Notes: generated by a model from the sequence alone, not told the origin. A stretch of DNA of 64,000 bases from Cherax quadricarinatus (GCF_038502225.1 NC_091374.1:4908909-4972908); one strand, 5' to 3'; shown: positions 18,910 to 29,607, counted from the stretch's first letter. A program made the numbers and translations.

Positions 18910-19262
18910 ATTATAACAAGAACATGGAGCACTGCGGTAGTCTAACTGGGTCATGCTAAGCCAGTCCAATTACCACCCACTTGTACAACCTATATTTAAA
19001 ACTACCTAAAAATTCTTCCTTCAATAACACTTCCTGGAGATTTGTTCCACTCATCTTTAATCTATTGCTGAGAGTCCTGTTTTGGTTAAATATTTTCATC
19101 ATTATTTTTATCACCTTCATTTACTTCCGGTTTCCATTAGCACACTTCAATTATATCGCAACTTAATTTTGTTTTTGTTTTTCAGGGAGCAATTTCAGTG
19201 CCTACAGCCTTTCTACACAGGAAAGGTTTCTGATATATGGGATTAACTTCATTATCCTTCTC
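18910..19262 (-). pseudogene. LINE-D 3' end with RT C-terminal remnant
   Basis: It starts with gaacatggagcactgcggta (tail). Reading minus, it then continues into a stretch resembling the final residues of the family (FKYRLYKWV against FRLDKYMSG at 2170-2205). It is strongly decayed. Confidence 0.5.
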
Positions 19263-19369
19263 TGTAGATTTCCCAGTGCATTTACATTCATTCATTATAA
19301 TTCAAAGAAAAATGTTACCTGAACTATACAGTACATGGAAACAAACACACATGCAGTTTAATGTGATCC

Positions 19370-19430
19370 TTTATTGACAACGTTTTGTCCACACAGTGGG
19401 CTTTTTCAAGTCACAAACAGATCTACCTGG
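19370..19430 (-). repeat. Penelope-type hammerhead-like motif, degenerate
   Basis: Minus strand: gacttgaaaaagcccactgt, gtggacaaaacgttgtcaat, aaagga. It has the same layout as the copy at 8684. Confidence 0.4.
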
Positions 19431-19797
19431 GGTGGAAGGTACGTGAGTATGTATAGTCAGGTTCAGAATGTTGAGGTCAGGTAGAGAATGCTGCATCTGA
19501 TGATCTACTGGGTGGGGTTACAGAGTCTAAAATCTTGGGTAGCTTGGCAGGGGTATTGGATAAGTTGTGAGCAGACCTTCTGCAGTGTTCTATGTTCTTA
19601 TGTGGGATAGCGATGAAGAAGTTTCTTGGCAAGTGGTTCAGCTATGTTACAGAAGCCATTGTTCTGGTTGAAATTGTTGGTTATAGAACTATGCGATGAT
19701 TTCAGTACGTATTATTGTATTATTAATGATTATATTTTGAGAGAAGCACCAAATTTGTAGGTGTCATATAGTGCTTGAGATATGGGAGGAAGTCCAG

Positions 19798-20590
19798 GGG
19801 AGGACCTGGACAGGCTGGACACTGGGTCCAGCAACTGCCAAATGTAAAGTCATGAAGATCGAGGAAGGGCAAAGAAGACCGCAGACGGAGTATAGGCTAG
19901 GTGGCCAAAGACTGCAAACCTTGCTCAAGGAGAAAGATCTTGGGGTGAATAAAACACCAAGCATGTCTCCAGAAGCACACATCAACCAGATAACTGCTGC
20001 AGCATATGGGCGCATGTCAAACCTGAGAATGGCGTTCCAATACCCAAGTATGAAATCTTTCAAGACTGTACACCGTGAATGTCAGGCCCATACTAGAGTA
20101 TGCAGCACCAGTTTGGAACCCACACCAGGTCAAGCATGTTAAGAAATTAGAGAAAGTGCAAAGGTTTGCAACAAGGTTAGTTCCAGAGCTAAGGGGAATG
20201 TCCTATGAAGAAAGGTTAAGGGAAATCAGCCTGACGACACTGGAGGACAGGAGAATTAAGGGAGACATGATAACGACATACAAAATACTACGTGGAATAG
20301 ACAAGGTGGACAGAGACAGGATGTTCCAGGGAGGGGACACAGAAACAAGGGGTCACACTTGGAAATTGAAGACTCATCCAAGTCAAAGGGATGTTAGGAA
20401 GTATTTCTTTAGTCAGTGGTCAGGAAGCCTGGCGAGTGATGTAGTGGAGGCAGGAACCATACATAGCTTTAAGACGAGGTATGATAAAGCTCATGGAGCA
20501 GGGAGAGAGAGGACCTAGTAGTGTTTAGTAAAGAGGTGGGGCCAGGAGCTGAGTCTCGTACCCTGCAACCACAACTAGGCGAGGCGAGTA
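19798..20590 (+). pseudogene. LINE-C copy with internal deletions
   Basis: The frame at 19771-20142 has [20 protein letters not shown] and KEKDLGVNKTP. The frame at 20075-20518 has [17 protein letters not shown] and [20 protein letters not shown]. It lacks the upstream RT catalytic block: the text jumps from DLDRL-like sequence directly to AKCKVMK. It ends with the family 3' UTR (ggtggggccaggagctgagt, aactaggcgaggcgagt). Confidence 0.8.
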
Positions 20591-20689
20591 AATCCAAAAT
20601 GCCCCAGAAATACACTGCCTAACCATGATTTTTTTCAGTGTATGATGAAAGGTATATATAATGTAGCACAATGTATCATGGTAAACACA

Positions 20690-21080
20690 CACTGAGGTTC
20701 GTGGTTTAATCCCCAATATGGGTGAAAACATTAAGAATATAAGAAGGAACACTGCAGCAGGCCTACTGGCCCATGCGAGGCAGGTCCAATTCTCCTTAAC
20801 CTAGTCAGGTCAGGTCACATTCACTTAAGGAGCACGGCATCTGACCTAGCAGCACAAGCTAGTCAGGTCAAACTCACACCCACTCATGTATTTATCTAAG
20901 CTATTTTTAAAACTACACAATGTCTTAGCTTCTACGACGGTACTCGGGAGTTCCCCTAAGCCACCTGCTGTCCATGTTCACCAAACAGTAAAACAGTTAC
21001 CTGGATGTTAGTGAACTGGTGTGGGTCGCATCCTGGGGACAAAATTAATCTAAGTTGCCCGAAATGCTCTAAATAACCAG
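20690..21080 (+). mobile_element. SINE-2 remnant split by a LINE-D end (20736-20965, minus)
   Basis: The outer SINE pieces are gaggttcgtggtttaatccc (B-box region) and gtgaactggtgtgggtcgca. The inner part starts agaaggaacactgcagcagg and, on minus, encodes the LINE-D C-terminus with EAKTLCSFKNSLDKYMSG. Confidence 0.6.
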
Positions 21081-21150
21081 GGGCTTCCTATACAGTGTCA
21101 CTGACGTCAGCTATGGTCTATACAAGTTGTATCATATACTTACAGAAATG

Positions 21151-21312
21151 GTTTAGAAAGACACGTAAGCAAACACTATGACATATTTATTAGAAAACGT
21201 TTCGGTCCTGGGACCTTGATCACTTCTAACATGTTAGAAGTGATCAAGGTCCCAGGACCGAAACGTTTTCTAATAAATATGTCATAGTGTTTGCTTACGT
21301 GTCTTTCTAAAC
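21151..21312. repeat. Perfect 162-bp palindrome (81-bp arms, no spacer)
   Basis: The centre is between 21231 and 21232 (ctaaca/tgttag). Every base of 21151-21231 is matched by the complement of 21232-21312. Each arm contains the Penelope-like stretch ttgatcaaggtcccaggacc with gaaacgttttctaataaat. Flanks are ordinary sequence. Confidence 0.95.
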
Positions 21313-21395
21313 CAACTTGTCGGTATTTATTACCAAGGTTTATACCAACTTACAGAAATAAATATTATTATTATTACTTACATCTAGAAGCTTCA

Positions 21396-21640
21396 CTCAC
21401 GTAATAGGAAACAACAACCACTGACGTGACTAAGATATTTCAATATACAGTTGTTGGTAGTGACTGCAGCCACTACCTTCACACAGCGAGGTGCGCCTCC
21501 TCTCACCACACACCATTAGTGATAGTTTAATACAATAATGGCGTATTTTCAGAAGGCTGAGAGGAAATATAATAGTTTAGAGAGGGAGGAGGCGCTACTG
21601 TCCTCCCTCTTGTTTATGTCAGTGAGACGTGGCCTTGTGT
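21396..21640 (-). promoter_or_regulatory. Possible SelS 5' UTR exon and promoter region
   Basis: On minus, cctattac/gtgagtgaag near 21402 is a good donor. The region up to 21640 is locally richer in CG, with ctgacgtgac and ggaggcgcgcc-like words. A CRE palindrome tgacgtca lies at 21102-21109. This is a guess made to pair with the acceptor just upstream of the SelS ATG. Confidence 0.22.
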
Positions 21641-21834
21641 CAGGGCTGCCAACCCTCATTATCATGCAATAACTAAGGGATGCCAACCCAATTTACCCTG
21701 CCATGCCTGCCAATCCTGTTAAAAATTTATTTTAGATCCAGGTGCGAGTTGAACTATGATTTGAGATTTATATTGTCTAATATTAAGTGGGTCGTGCACT
21801 GGAAATAGCTTTATTTTGTGCAAATGCATACAGG

Positions 21835-21960
21835 ACCCCAATGGAAATAAGTCACTGATTTTTTTTGGGGTTATCTCAGGTTCTGTACACATGCTGCTAT
21901 GTATGATAATCTATGCAACTATATGTGTATATCTGAATAAACTTACTAAGCTACTGTAAC
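21835..21960 (+). repeat. Interspersed repeat, ccaatggaaataagtcac family
   Basis: The words ccccaatggaaataagtcac, ggttatctcaggttctgtac and tctgaataaacttactaag recur inverted at 32160-32235 and 37370-37447 and in the same sense at 63205-63300. It looks like the 3' end of an unidentified retroelement. Confidence 0.55.
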
Positions 21961-22004
21961 ATAACCCAACCTAGCCTAACCTAAATCCGAACCTAAAATG
22001 TTTA

Positions 22005-22745
22005 ATACTGATTCTAAAGACCATCTGCAGAAAATAAAAAGAACATACGAAATCAAGATGATAATCAATATAATAAAGGTGATGAATTACCACAACCACA
22101 TAGTACAGATACTTGTGTAGACATGGACAGTGAAGTGCCACCATGTGATTCAGAGCCAGCCATAACACAAGATTTCGTTCAGATTTTTAACCCCGGAGGG
22201 TTAGCCACCCAGGATAACCCAAGGAAGTCAGTGTGTCATCGGGGACTGCAACTTATTTCCATTGTAGTCTGACTCAATCTTGTCCCCCAGGATGCGACCC
22301 ACACCAGTCGACTAACACCCAGGTACCTATTTGCTGCTAGGTGAACAGGACAACAGGTGTAATTAGGAAACGCGTCGAAATGTTTCCACCCGCCGGGAAT
22401 CGAACCCGGGCCATCCGTGTGTGAAGCGGGAGCTTTAGTCACCAGGCCACCCCACATGGTTTCCTGCCAGGGAAAAGCATGCGTCCTTTTGGTCAACTGC
22501 CACCATGTAGATACTGAAAGTGTGACATCAAAGATAAATACACTTTGGTAATTATTATATAGTGTAGATAGAATATATTACAAACGGAAAATTATAATCG
22601 GTTAGCTAAAAAAAAAATTGAGAAAAATAAAATCAGACGTCTTCTTCGAAACCTAACATTTTTCGAAAACTGCTGTTTATCATTCATTTTAGTTTATTTC
22701 TTATTTGTAATCCGACTTAATTTCCATGTTGAGGGCTTCCCCAGG
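22005..22745 (+). pseudogene. Degenerate coding repeat, split by SINE-2
   Basis: The first half translates to pieces like QPHSTDTCVDMDSEVPPCDS and EPAITQ. The inverted relative at 34640-35060 gives QPHCTDARVDMDSDAPSCDS and DPAIWF. The second half (gtcaactgccaccatgtaga and onward) also matches. It probably derives from the N-terminus of a transposase or gag-like protein that I do not recognise. Confidence 0.5.
22190..22460 (-). mobile_element. SINE-2, tRNA-Val-like head, minus orientation
   Basis: Minus strand 22458-22388 reads ggggtggcctggtgactaaa, cttcacacacgg, gggttcgattcccggc: an A box, CAC anticodon and B box. The body gtgggtcgcatcctggggga follows. It sits inside the degenerate coding repeat. 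Confidence 0.8.
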
Positions 22746-22854
22746 TATAAATCCGGCCATGATCAAAACTAAACACTAAACCCACAAGAGATGTCAAATA
22801 CCCAAGCCGAACATCAAGACGGTTTTCAACACGAGTCTTTCAACACGAGTCTAT

Positions 22855-22910
22855 TGCTGTATAGTCCTTGTGGCTTAGCGCTTCTTTTTGATAATAATAA
22901 TAATAATAAT
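22855..22910 (+). mobile_element. Ultrashort LINE-A tail insertion (56 bp)
   Basis: It runs from tgctgtatagtccttgtggc to (ata)n. The perfect 13-bp duplication aacacgagtctat lies at 22842-22854 and 22911-22923. Confidence 0.85.
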
Positions 22911-23552
22911 AACACGAGTCTATGGACATTGTTCATTAGAATTACGAATATTGGCAAACGAGTGTCTTTAGGCTAGTGTCCAGGGCGTTTCACATATCAA
23001 GGTTCAAGCCACGTTAACACAGTAACAAGACTGTCAGTCCCTTGGTAATTACTAAGTGACAAACAACCAACCTCCCCTACCCCATAACCCTCCCACCATT
23101 AACAACTAACTACTCGCTTCCAAACTCCTCCACCAGCAGCCAGCCCCCAACCCTTCCTCTAATGACCTTCCCCCTCCCCACAACAACCACTGACGTCATC
23201 ACCCCCCCTCCTCCAGGTCATTGGCGCCATTTAGCCATGGAGGTCAAGACTAGTGGCGCCACTTGTCACTCCTCTACCATCCACCACACCATCAACACCT
23301 CCAGCTCTTCCAATTCCATCAATCTGTGGTAATTTAAAAAAATTTTATTACTCCAATTTCATGGTAATTTTTGATCAGTTTTTAAAATATTTTAGCAATT
23401 TTTCTTTCTACAAAATATTGAATGAAGCATTTAGATACACAGCAATTATTCAAACTATTGCTTACTGCAGTTCATGAATAGTCTAGTAATGTCATACTTT
23501 TGTCTTTGTAGACATTGTTTTGGTGTGTTGCTGCTGGTGATATCTGAAGGCT

Positions 23553-23840
23553 TTCAGCTGCCCACAACATGGACGTCGCCACACAGCAGCTGCCCACAAC
23601 ATGGACGTCGCCACACAGCAGCTGCCCACAACATGGACGTCGCCACACAGCAGCTGCCCACAACATGGACGTCGCCACACAGCAGCTGCCCACAACATGG
23701 ACGTCGCCACACAGCAGCTGCCCACAACATGGACGTCGCCACACAGCAGCTGCCCACAACATGGACGTCGCCACACAGCAGCTGCCCACAACATGGACGT
23801 CGCCACACAGCAGCTGCCCACAACATGGAGAATATCTTCA
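23553..23840. repeat. 32-bp minisatellite, about 8.5 units
   Basis: The unit ctgcccacaacatggacgtc gccacacagcag is almost invariant. Because 32 is not a multiple of 3, all three frames on both strands stay open, creating several spurious ORFs. Confidence 0.95.
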
Positions 23841-24765
23841 ACCTACAAGATTCGATAAACTTATCACTAATTAAAATGTAATAAATAAATTGTCTATCAC
23901 AGCAATGTTCAAGGAACACACACACAAAGGTGTTCAAAGAACACAAGAAAAATAAGACAAGCCTCAATTGCTATTTGTCAGCAGGACAACATTCACACAA
24001 TTCGGGAGCTTCAAGCTCGGGGAGAGAGAAAAAAAAAAAAGACCTACCCCAACCCTACTAACAATAGTAATAATGAGGCGGACAGCCTCAGTACTGCCAT
24101 TATTAGTAGTTTGAAGTATAAATTTTTAAATTTCACGACCTTGTGTTTGTATTGTCAGCATAGCTTCCTAAGTGTTGCGGCAGCGGGCACTCATGTACAA
24201 AGTCTTCTAACACGGGCTATTATGATCACCTTGTCTTGACAAAGAGGAATCTGCGGCAATTAAACAAATTTGGGCTTCTGAGTTTACCCTCAAGTTGTAA
24301 TGCATGTTACTAAGGGATATTAGGAGTATGTTTGGCTATATTTAACTGGGAAAAATATCAGTCATTGCACTACTCCTCTGAATCAAACCTGATTGACTTT
24401 CATCGACCTGATCCCCGAGAGTTTAGCGACGTGCACATTTGGGTAAATTTTATATCGATATGGATATACCGGTTATACACAGTTTGGGGAATCAGGTTTG
24501 ATCCAAGGAAGAGGAAGGTACTTGCAACTGCTTGTATCAAAATACCTTCACTAGTACAAAGACACCCCTTGAAGGGCATCCAAATTTAACAAGATCCTAA
24601 CTACCTTCATAAGACATTTTCCCTACACTTCCACGTCCCTCAGTGTTGGTTGTTAGCCAAGTGTGCCGAGTTATTTAAATAGTTGGAGTCCTGCTGTGTA
24701 CCAGTTTCCTAACACACTACTATGCTAGCCTGAACTCAACCTACCTTACCTGCCAGTTATGTTTA
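23841..24765. other. No gene; one old SINE-1 fragment
   Basis: Only 24505-24590 (ggtttgatccaaggaagagg to accccttgaagggcatcc) is recognisable, as SINE-1 in minus orientation. Confidence 0.45.
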
Positions 24766-24796
24766 CCTGGAGTTTACCTGGAGAGAGTTTCGGGGG

Positions 24797-27700
24797 TCAA
24801 CGCCCCCGCGGCCCGGTCTGTGACCAGGCCTCCTGGTGGATCAGCGCCTGATCAACCAGGCTGTTGCTGCTGGCTGCACGCAAACCAACGTACGAGCCAC
24901 AGCCCGGCTGATCAGGAACTGCCTTTAGGTGCTTGTCCAGTGCCAGCTTGAAGACTGCCAGGGGTCTGTTGGTAATCCCCCTTATGTGTGCTGGGAGGCA
25001 GTTGAACAGTCTCGGTCCCCTGACACTTATTGTATGGTCTCTTAACGTGCTAGTGACACCCCTGCTTTTCATTGGGGGGATGGTGCATCGTCTGCCAAGT
25101 CTTTTGCTTTCGTAGTGAGTGATTTTCGTGTGCAAGTTCGGTACTAGTCCCTCTAGGATTTTCCAGGTGTATATAATCATGTATCTCTCCCTCCTGCGTT
25201 CCAGGGAATACAGGTTTAGAAACCTCAAGCGCTCCCAGTAATTGAGGTGTTTTATCTCCGTTATGCGCGCCGTGAAAGTTCTCTGTACATTTTCTAGGTC
25301 GGCAATTTCACCTGCCTTGAAAGGTGCTGTTAGAGTGCAGCAATATTCCAGCCTAGATAGAACAAGTGACCTGAAGAGTGTCATCATGGGCTTGGCCTCC
25401 CTAGTTTTGAAGGTTCTCATTATCCATCCTGTCATTTTTCTAGCAGATGCGATTGATACAATGTTATGGTCCTTGAAGGTGAGATCCTCCGACATAATCA
25501 CTCCCAGGTCTTTGACGTTGGTGTTTCGCTCTATTTTGTGGCCAGAATTTGTTTTGTACTCTGATGAAGATTTAATTTCCTCATGTTTACCATATCTGAG
25601 TAATTGAAATTTCTCATCGTTGAACTTCATATTGTTTTCTGCAGCCCACTGAAAGATTTGGTTGATGTCCGCCTGGAGCCTTGCAGTGTCTGCAATGGAA
25701 GACACTGTCATGCAGATTCGGGTGTCATCTGCAAAGGAAGACACGGTGCTGTGGCTGACATCCTTGTCTATGTCGGATATGAGGATGAGGAACAAGATGG
25801 GAGCTAGTACTGTGCCTTGTGGAACAGAGCTTTTCACCGTAGCTGCCTCGGACTTTACTCTGTTGACGACTACTCTCTGTGTTCTGTTAGTGAGGAAATT
25901 ATAGATCCATCGACCAACTTTTCCTGTTATTCCTTTAGCGCGCATTTTGTGCGCTATTACGCCATGGTCACACTTGTCGAAGGCTTTTGCAAAGTCTGTA
26001 TATATTACATCTGCATTCTTTTTGTCTTCTAGTGCATTTAGGACCTTGTCGTAGTGATCCAGTAGTTGAGACAGACAGGAGCGACCTGTTCTAAACCCAT
26101 GTTGCCCTGGGTTGTGTAACTGATGGGTTTCTAGATGGGTGGTGATCTTGCTTCTTAGGACCCTTTCAAAGATTTTTATGATATGGGATGTTAGTGCTAT
26201 TGGTCTGTAGTTCTTTGCTGTTGCTTTACTGCCCCCTTTGTGGAGTGGGGCTATGTCTGTTGTTTTTAGTAACTGAGGGACGACCCCCGTGTCCATGCTC
26301 CCTCTCCATAGGATGGAAAAGGCTCGTGATAGGGGCTTCTTGCAGTTCTTGATGAACACAGAGTTCCATGAGTCTGGCCCTGGGGCAGAGTGCATGGGCA
26401 TGTCATTTATCGCCTGTTCGAAGTCATTTGGCGTCAGGATAACATCGGATAGGCTTGTGTTAATCAAATTTTGTGGCTCTCTCATAAAAAATTCATTTTG
26501 ATCTTCGACTCTCAGTCTGGTTAGCGGCTTGCTAAAAACTGAGTCATATTGGGACTTGAGTAGCTCACTCATTTCCTTGCTGTCATCTGTGTAGGACCCA
26601 TCTTGTTTAAGTAGGGGCCCAATACTGGACGTTGTTCTCGATTTTGATTTGGCATAGGAGAAGAAATACTTTGGGTTTCTTTCGATTTCATTTATGGCTT
26701 TTAGTTCTTCCCGCGATTCCTGACTCCTAAAGGATTCTTTTAGCTTAAGTTCGATGCTTGCTATTTCTCTGACCAGTGTCTCCCTGCGCATTTCTGATAT
26801 ATTGACCTCTTTTAGCCGCTCTGTTATTCTTTTCCGTCGCCTGTAAAGGGAGCGCCTGTCTCTTTCTATTTTACATCTACTCCTCCTTTTTCTTAGAGGA
26901 ATAAGCCTTGTGCATACATCGAGTGCCACCGAGTTAATCTGTTCTAGGCATAAGTTTGGGTCTGTGTTGCTTAGTATATCTTCCCAGCTTATATCGGTTA
27001 GGACTTGGTTTACTTGGTCCCACTTTATGTTTTTGTTATTGAAGTTGAATTTGGTGAATGCTCCCTCGTGACTAGTCTCACTTTGTCGGTCTGAGGCTCC
27101 ACGCATACATGTCTGAACCTCAATTATGTTGTGATCTGAGTATATTGTTTTTGATATGGTGACATTTCTTATCAGATCATCATTGTTAGTGAAGATGAGG
27201 TCTAGTGTATTCTCCAGTCTAGTAGGCTCTATTATTTGCTGGTTTAAATTGAATTTTGTGCAGAGATTTAAAAGCTCGTGTGAGTGTGAGTTTTCATCAG
27301 AGCTGCCTCCTGGTGTTATTACTGCAACAATATTATTTGCTATATTCCTCCATTTTAGGTGCCTTAAGTTGAAATCCCCCAGGAGCAAGATGTTGGGTGC
27401 AGGAGCTGGAAGATTTTCCAGACAGTGGTCAATTTTTAACAGCTGTTCCTGGAATTGCTGGGATGTTGCATCCGGAGGCTTGTAGACTACCACAATGACT
27501 AGGTTTTGGTTCTCGACCTTTACTGCTAAAACTTCCACTACGTCATTTGAGGCATTAAGCAGTTCTGTGCAAACAAGTGACTCTGCAATGTACAGGCCAA
27601 CCCCCCCCTTTTGCCTGTTCACTCTGTCACATCTGTATAGGTTGTAACCTGGGATCCATATTTCGTTGTCCAAGTGATCCTTTATGTGGGTCTCAGTGAA

Positions 27701-27904
27701 AGCCGCGAACATTGCCTTTGCCTCTGCAAGCAGTCCACGGATGAAAGGTATTTTGTTGTTTATTGCTGGCTTTAGACCCTGTATATTTGCAAAGAAGAAT
27801 GTTATCGGACTGGTGGTATTGTTGGTACTGGGGGGGGATTTTTTTTCCGGCATTAGTATCTGTATCTGTTGGTTTGGAGTGGAGGCCATCGACTGTGGTT
27901 CCAC
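24797..27904 (-). CDS. LINE-B ORF2: endonuclease-reverse transcriptase (1035 aa)
   Basis: The N-terminal apurinic-like endonuclease has FFANIQGLKP, FTETH (near residue 90), LLLGDFNLRH (about 176) and YSDHNIIEV (about 256). The reverse transcriptase has LLKTTDIAPLHKGG, NYRPIALTS, GQHGFRTGRSCLSQ, YTDFAKAFDKCDH, SSVPQGTVLAPILFLILISD, SSFADDTRICM (FADD near 724-727) and NDEKFQLLRYG. A CR1/Jockey-type C-terminus (ENVQRTFTARI, YWERLRFLNLYSLERRRERY) follows. The protein nicks target DNA and primes reverse transcription there. No frameshift, stop or missing catalytic residue was seen, so it may be active. The start is the first Met of a long open frame and overlaps ORF1. Confidence 0.9.
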   Translation of the reverse strand: MEPQSMASTPNQQIQILMPEKKSPPSTNNTTSPITFFFANIQGLKPAINNKIPFIRGLLAEAKAMFAAFTETHIKDHLDNEIWIPGYNLYRCDRVNRQKGGVGLYIAESLVCTELLNASNDVVEVLAVKVENQNLVIVVVYKPPDATSQQFQEQLLKIDHCLENLPAPAPNILLLGDFNLRHLKWRNIANNIVAVITPGGSSDENSHSHELLNLCTKFNLNQQIIEPTRLENTLDLIFTNNDDLIRNVTISKTIYSDHNIIEVQTCMRGASDRQSETSHEGAFTKFNFNNKNIKWDQVNQVLTDISWEDILSNTDPNLCLEQINSVALDVCTRLIPLRKRRSRCKIERDRRSLYRRRKRITERLKEVNISEMRRETLVREIASIELKLKESFRSQESREELKAINEIERNPKYFFSYAKSKSRTTSSIGPLLKQDGSYTDDSKEMSELLKSQYDSVFSKPLTRLRVEDQNEFFMREPQNLINTSLSDVILTPNDFEQAINDMPMHSAPGPDSWNSVFIKNCKKPLSRAFSILWRGSMDTGVVPQLLKTTDIAPLHKGGSKATAKNYRPIALTSHIIKIFERVLRSKITTHLETHQLHNPGQHGFRTGRSCLSQLLDHYDKVLNALEDKKNADVIYTDFAKAFDKCDHGVIAHKMRAKGITGKVGRWIYNFLTNRTQRVVVNRVKSEAATVKSSVPQGTVLAPILFLILISDIDKDVSHSTVSSFADDTRICMTVSSIADTARLQADINQIFQWAAENNMKFNDEKFQLLRYGKHEEIKSSSEYKTNSGHKIERNTNVKDLGVIMSEDLTFKDHNIVSIASARKMTGWIMRTFKTREAKPMMTLFRSLVLSRLEYCCTLTAPFKAGEIADLENVQRTFTARITEIKHLNYWERLRFLNLYSLERRRERYMIIYTWKILEGLVPNLHTKITHYESKRLGRRCTIPPMKSRGVTSTLRDHTISVRGPRLFNCLPAHIRGITNRPLAVFKLALDKHLKAVPDQPGCGSYVGLRAASSNSLVDQALIHQEAWSQTGPRGR

Positions 27905-28857
27905 TCCAGGAATGACTGGATTTGGTGTACGATTTCTGCCATTTCCTGCCAGTTTTTTTTCCTTCCTGGCACTAAAAAACCTCTCCCTCTTGAGTGGCTG
28001 TGGCTACCCAGGTTTTCCCATGGCCTGGATGTTTTGTATCTTTTTGTCCCCTTTAGATGGTATGCCTGGCAATTTAAGTTATAGCACAGTCTTTCCTGTA
28101 CTGAAGAGGTACACATTTCAGGGTGAAAAAGCTTACAGGAAGGGAGTTTGCATTTTCCTGTTGTCATATGGGCATGACATTTTCTAGGGTGGTCATAGTT
28201 GCATGTCCCATCTGTTTTTCCAGATTTCCCATGCCAGCAGATACCAAGTGCATAGTATGTGCACAGGCTTGGTTTCCGTTTGCCTTGGGTTTCTGTGACT
28301 GTATTCCCTGTTGGTGCATGTTTCCCTGTCTTATTCCTATCCTCCTTAGCACCAACAATGGAGCTCCCACCAGTTGTTTTTGGTAATTTATCCTCACTAT
28401 TGCTATTGGAGTCCTCTTGTTTGCTATTTCCTGCGGTATTTCTGGTTTGCAATATTGGTTTTATCTTATCTTTGACTACACTTGTTTCCCTACTATGGCT
28501 CCTGTCCTCTATGAGGTCATTTATATGTATTCCTTCCTGCGTATAATTCCCGACTACCTGGACAAAATCTCCAGCTTCACCATTACTGTCTACCAGGACA
28601 GTATCTCCAGCTTCACCATTTCTGTCTCCCAGGACAGCACCTCCAGCTTCACCATTACTGTCTCCCAGGACAGTATCTCCAGCTTCACCATTACTGTCTC
28701 CCAGGACAGCACCTCCAGCTTCACCATTACTGTCTCCCAGGACAGCACTATCAGCCCTACATTTACTGACTACCAGGACATCACCTCCAGCCTTACAGTT
28801 TGTGACTACATGGCCAGTATCAAGGGCAGTACCATTCAGCCCTACCATCCTAGGCAC
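27853..28857 (-). CDS. LINE-B ORF1: CCCH zinc-finger nucleic-acid-binding protein with 14-residue repeats
   Basis: The 334-residue frame begins MPRMVGLNGTALDTGHVV. A run of about six repeats follows, of the form VLGDSNGEAGGA / VLGDSNGEAGDT, encoded by 42-bp DNA repeats. The second half has three Cys-Cys-Cys-His knuckles: CTYYALGIC...CNYDH, CHAHMTTGKCKLPSCKLFH and CTSSVQERLCYNLNCQAYH. These suggest binding of the element's RNA. The position just upstream of ORF2, with a 52-bp overlap, fits LINE ORF1. The true start may be further upstream, since the element's 5' end is uncertain. Confidence 0.8.
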   Translation of the reverse strand: MPRMVGLNGTALDTGHVVTNCKAGGDVLVVSKCRADSAVLGDSNGEAGGAVLGDSNGEAGDTVLGDSNGEAGGAVLGDRNGEAGDTVLVDSNGEAGDFVQVVGNYTQEGIHINDLIEDRSHSRETSVVKDKIKPILQTRNTAGNSKQEDSNSNSEDKLPKTTGGSSIVGAKEDRNKTGKHAPTGNTVTETQGKRKPSLCTYYALGICWHGKSGKTDGTCNYDHPRKCHAHMTTGKCKLPSCKLFHPEMCTSSVQERLCYNLNCQAYHLKGTKRYKTSRPWENLGSHSHSRGRGFLVPGRKKNWQEMAEIVHQIQSFLEWNHSRWPPLQTNRYRY

Positions 28858-28939
28858 AACCTGAGGACCACTACATTCAAGCCCCCACTACCTCTTTCTG
28901 AGTTTCTAACCCAGCAGGGTTAATAATCCTATTCCCATT

Positions 28940-29520
28940 AATACCAGTCTAAATCACTACCCCCCCCCCCAACTATACTCATCAGCATCAGATGTTAGAG
29001 AATCCTTTCTGCCGACTAACACTTCACTTCAGATCAGAGGTTATTATTATTTTCATCATTAACGTCTGCTGCCAGAAGTTAGACTTCACTGCTTACAAAC
29101 TGCAATTCTGAACGCTAATACTGTACTCTTATATTCACAGGAACTTGAACGCCGCTTAAATTTTCAAAAATAATGAAATTGTGTAAACTCAATAATCAAT
29201 ATTTAACTTTGCACAGTTTGGCCAAAGGCATAAAAAACGTAGAACACCCACCACAACCACTACCCAAAGCCCGAAACCCACCAACATCCCCACGGAAACC
29301 ACGTGCAATAACAGATTGCAGACAGCTACTGAAGGTCGTTGGTGGGTTCCCAGGCCCACAGTTCTACGTAATCTATGCCTTCAGGGGAGATTACTCTCCC
29401 CTGCTATATGCATTCATAATGCATATAGCAGATGCTCCAGTTCTATATCTTACCACCACCTAATTCTTTAAGTTATTTTGATAGAAACTAAATAACTGTA
29501 GACCTACAAAGTGATGTGTG

Positions 29521-29526
<6 letters not shown>
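28940..29526. other. No gene; short hairpin
   Basis: ctgctatatgcatt/aatgcatatagcag at 29401-29431 forms a 14-bp hairpin next to aggggagattactctcccct. Nothing else is recognised. Confidence 0.4.

Positions 29527-29606
<80 letters not shown>
29527..29606. repeat. (TA)n(CA)n microsatellite
   Basis: About 28 TA units are followed by about 11 CA units. Confidence 0.95.

Positions 29607-29607
<1 letters not shown>

Larger units (their letters stand above)
24766..28940 (-). mobile_element. LINE-B, near-complete two-ORF non-LTR retrotransposon
   Basis: ORF1 (28857-27853) and ORF2 (27904-24797) overlap by 52 bp in different frames, and both are intact. The 3' end is aactctctccaggtaaactc caggtaaac. 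The 5' boundary is not clear; 28940 is a minimum. Only two amino-acid differences were seen between the 3' end of ORF2 and the copy at 32430-34002, so the family has moved recently. Confidence 0.85.

Noticed and set aside
21958..21990. Telomere-like cctaacctaa repeats
   Set aside because: Only two or three imperfect units; not an interstitial telomeric array.
23472..23967. Six long ORFs on both strands over 23.5-24.0 kb
   Set aside because: All come from the 32-bp tandem repeat, which keeps every frame open.
25242..25607. Plus-strand ORFs inside 24.8-28.9 kb
   Set aside because: Antisense shadows of LINE-B ORF2 and ORF1; identical shadows occur opposite the copy at 32430-34002.
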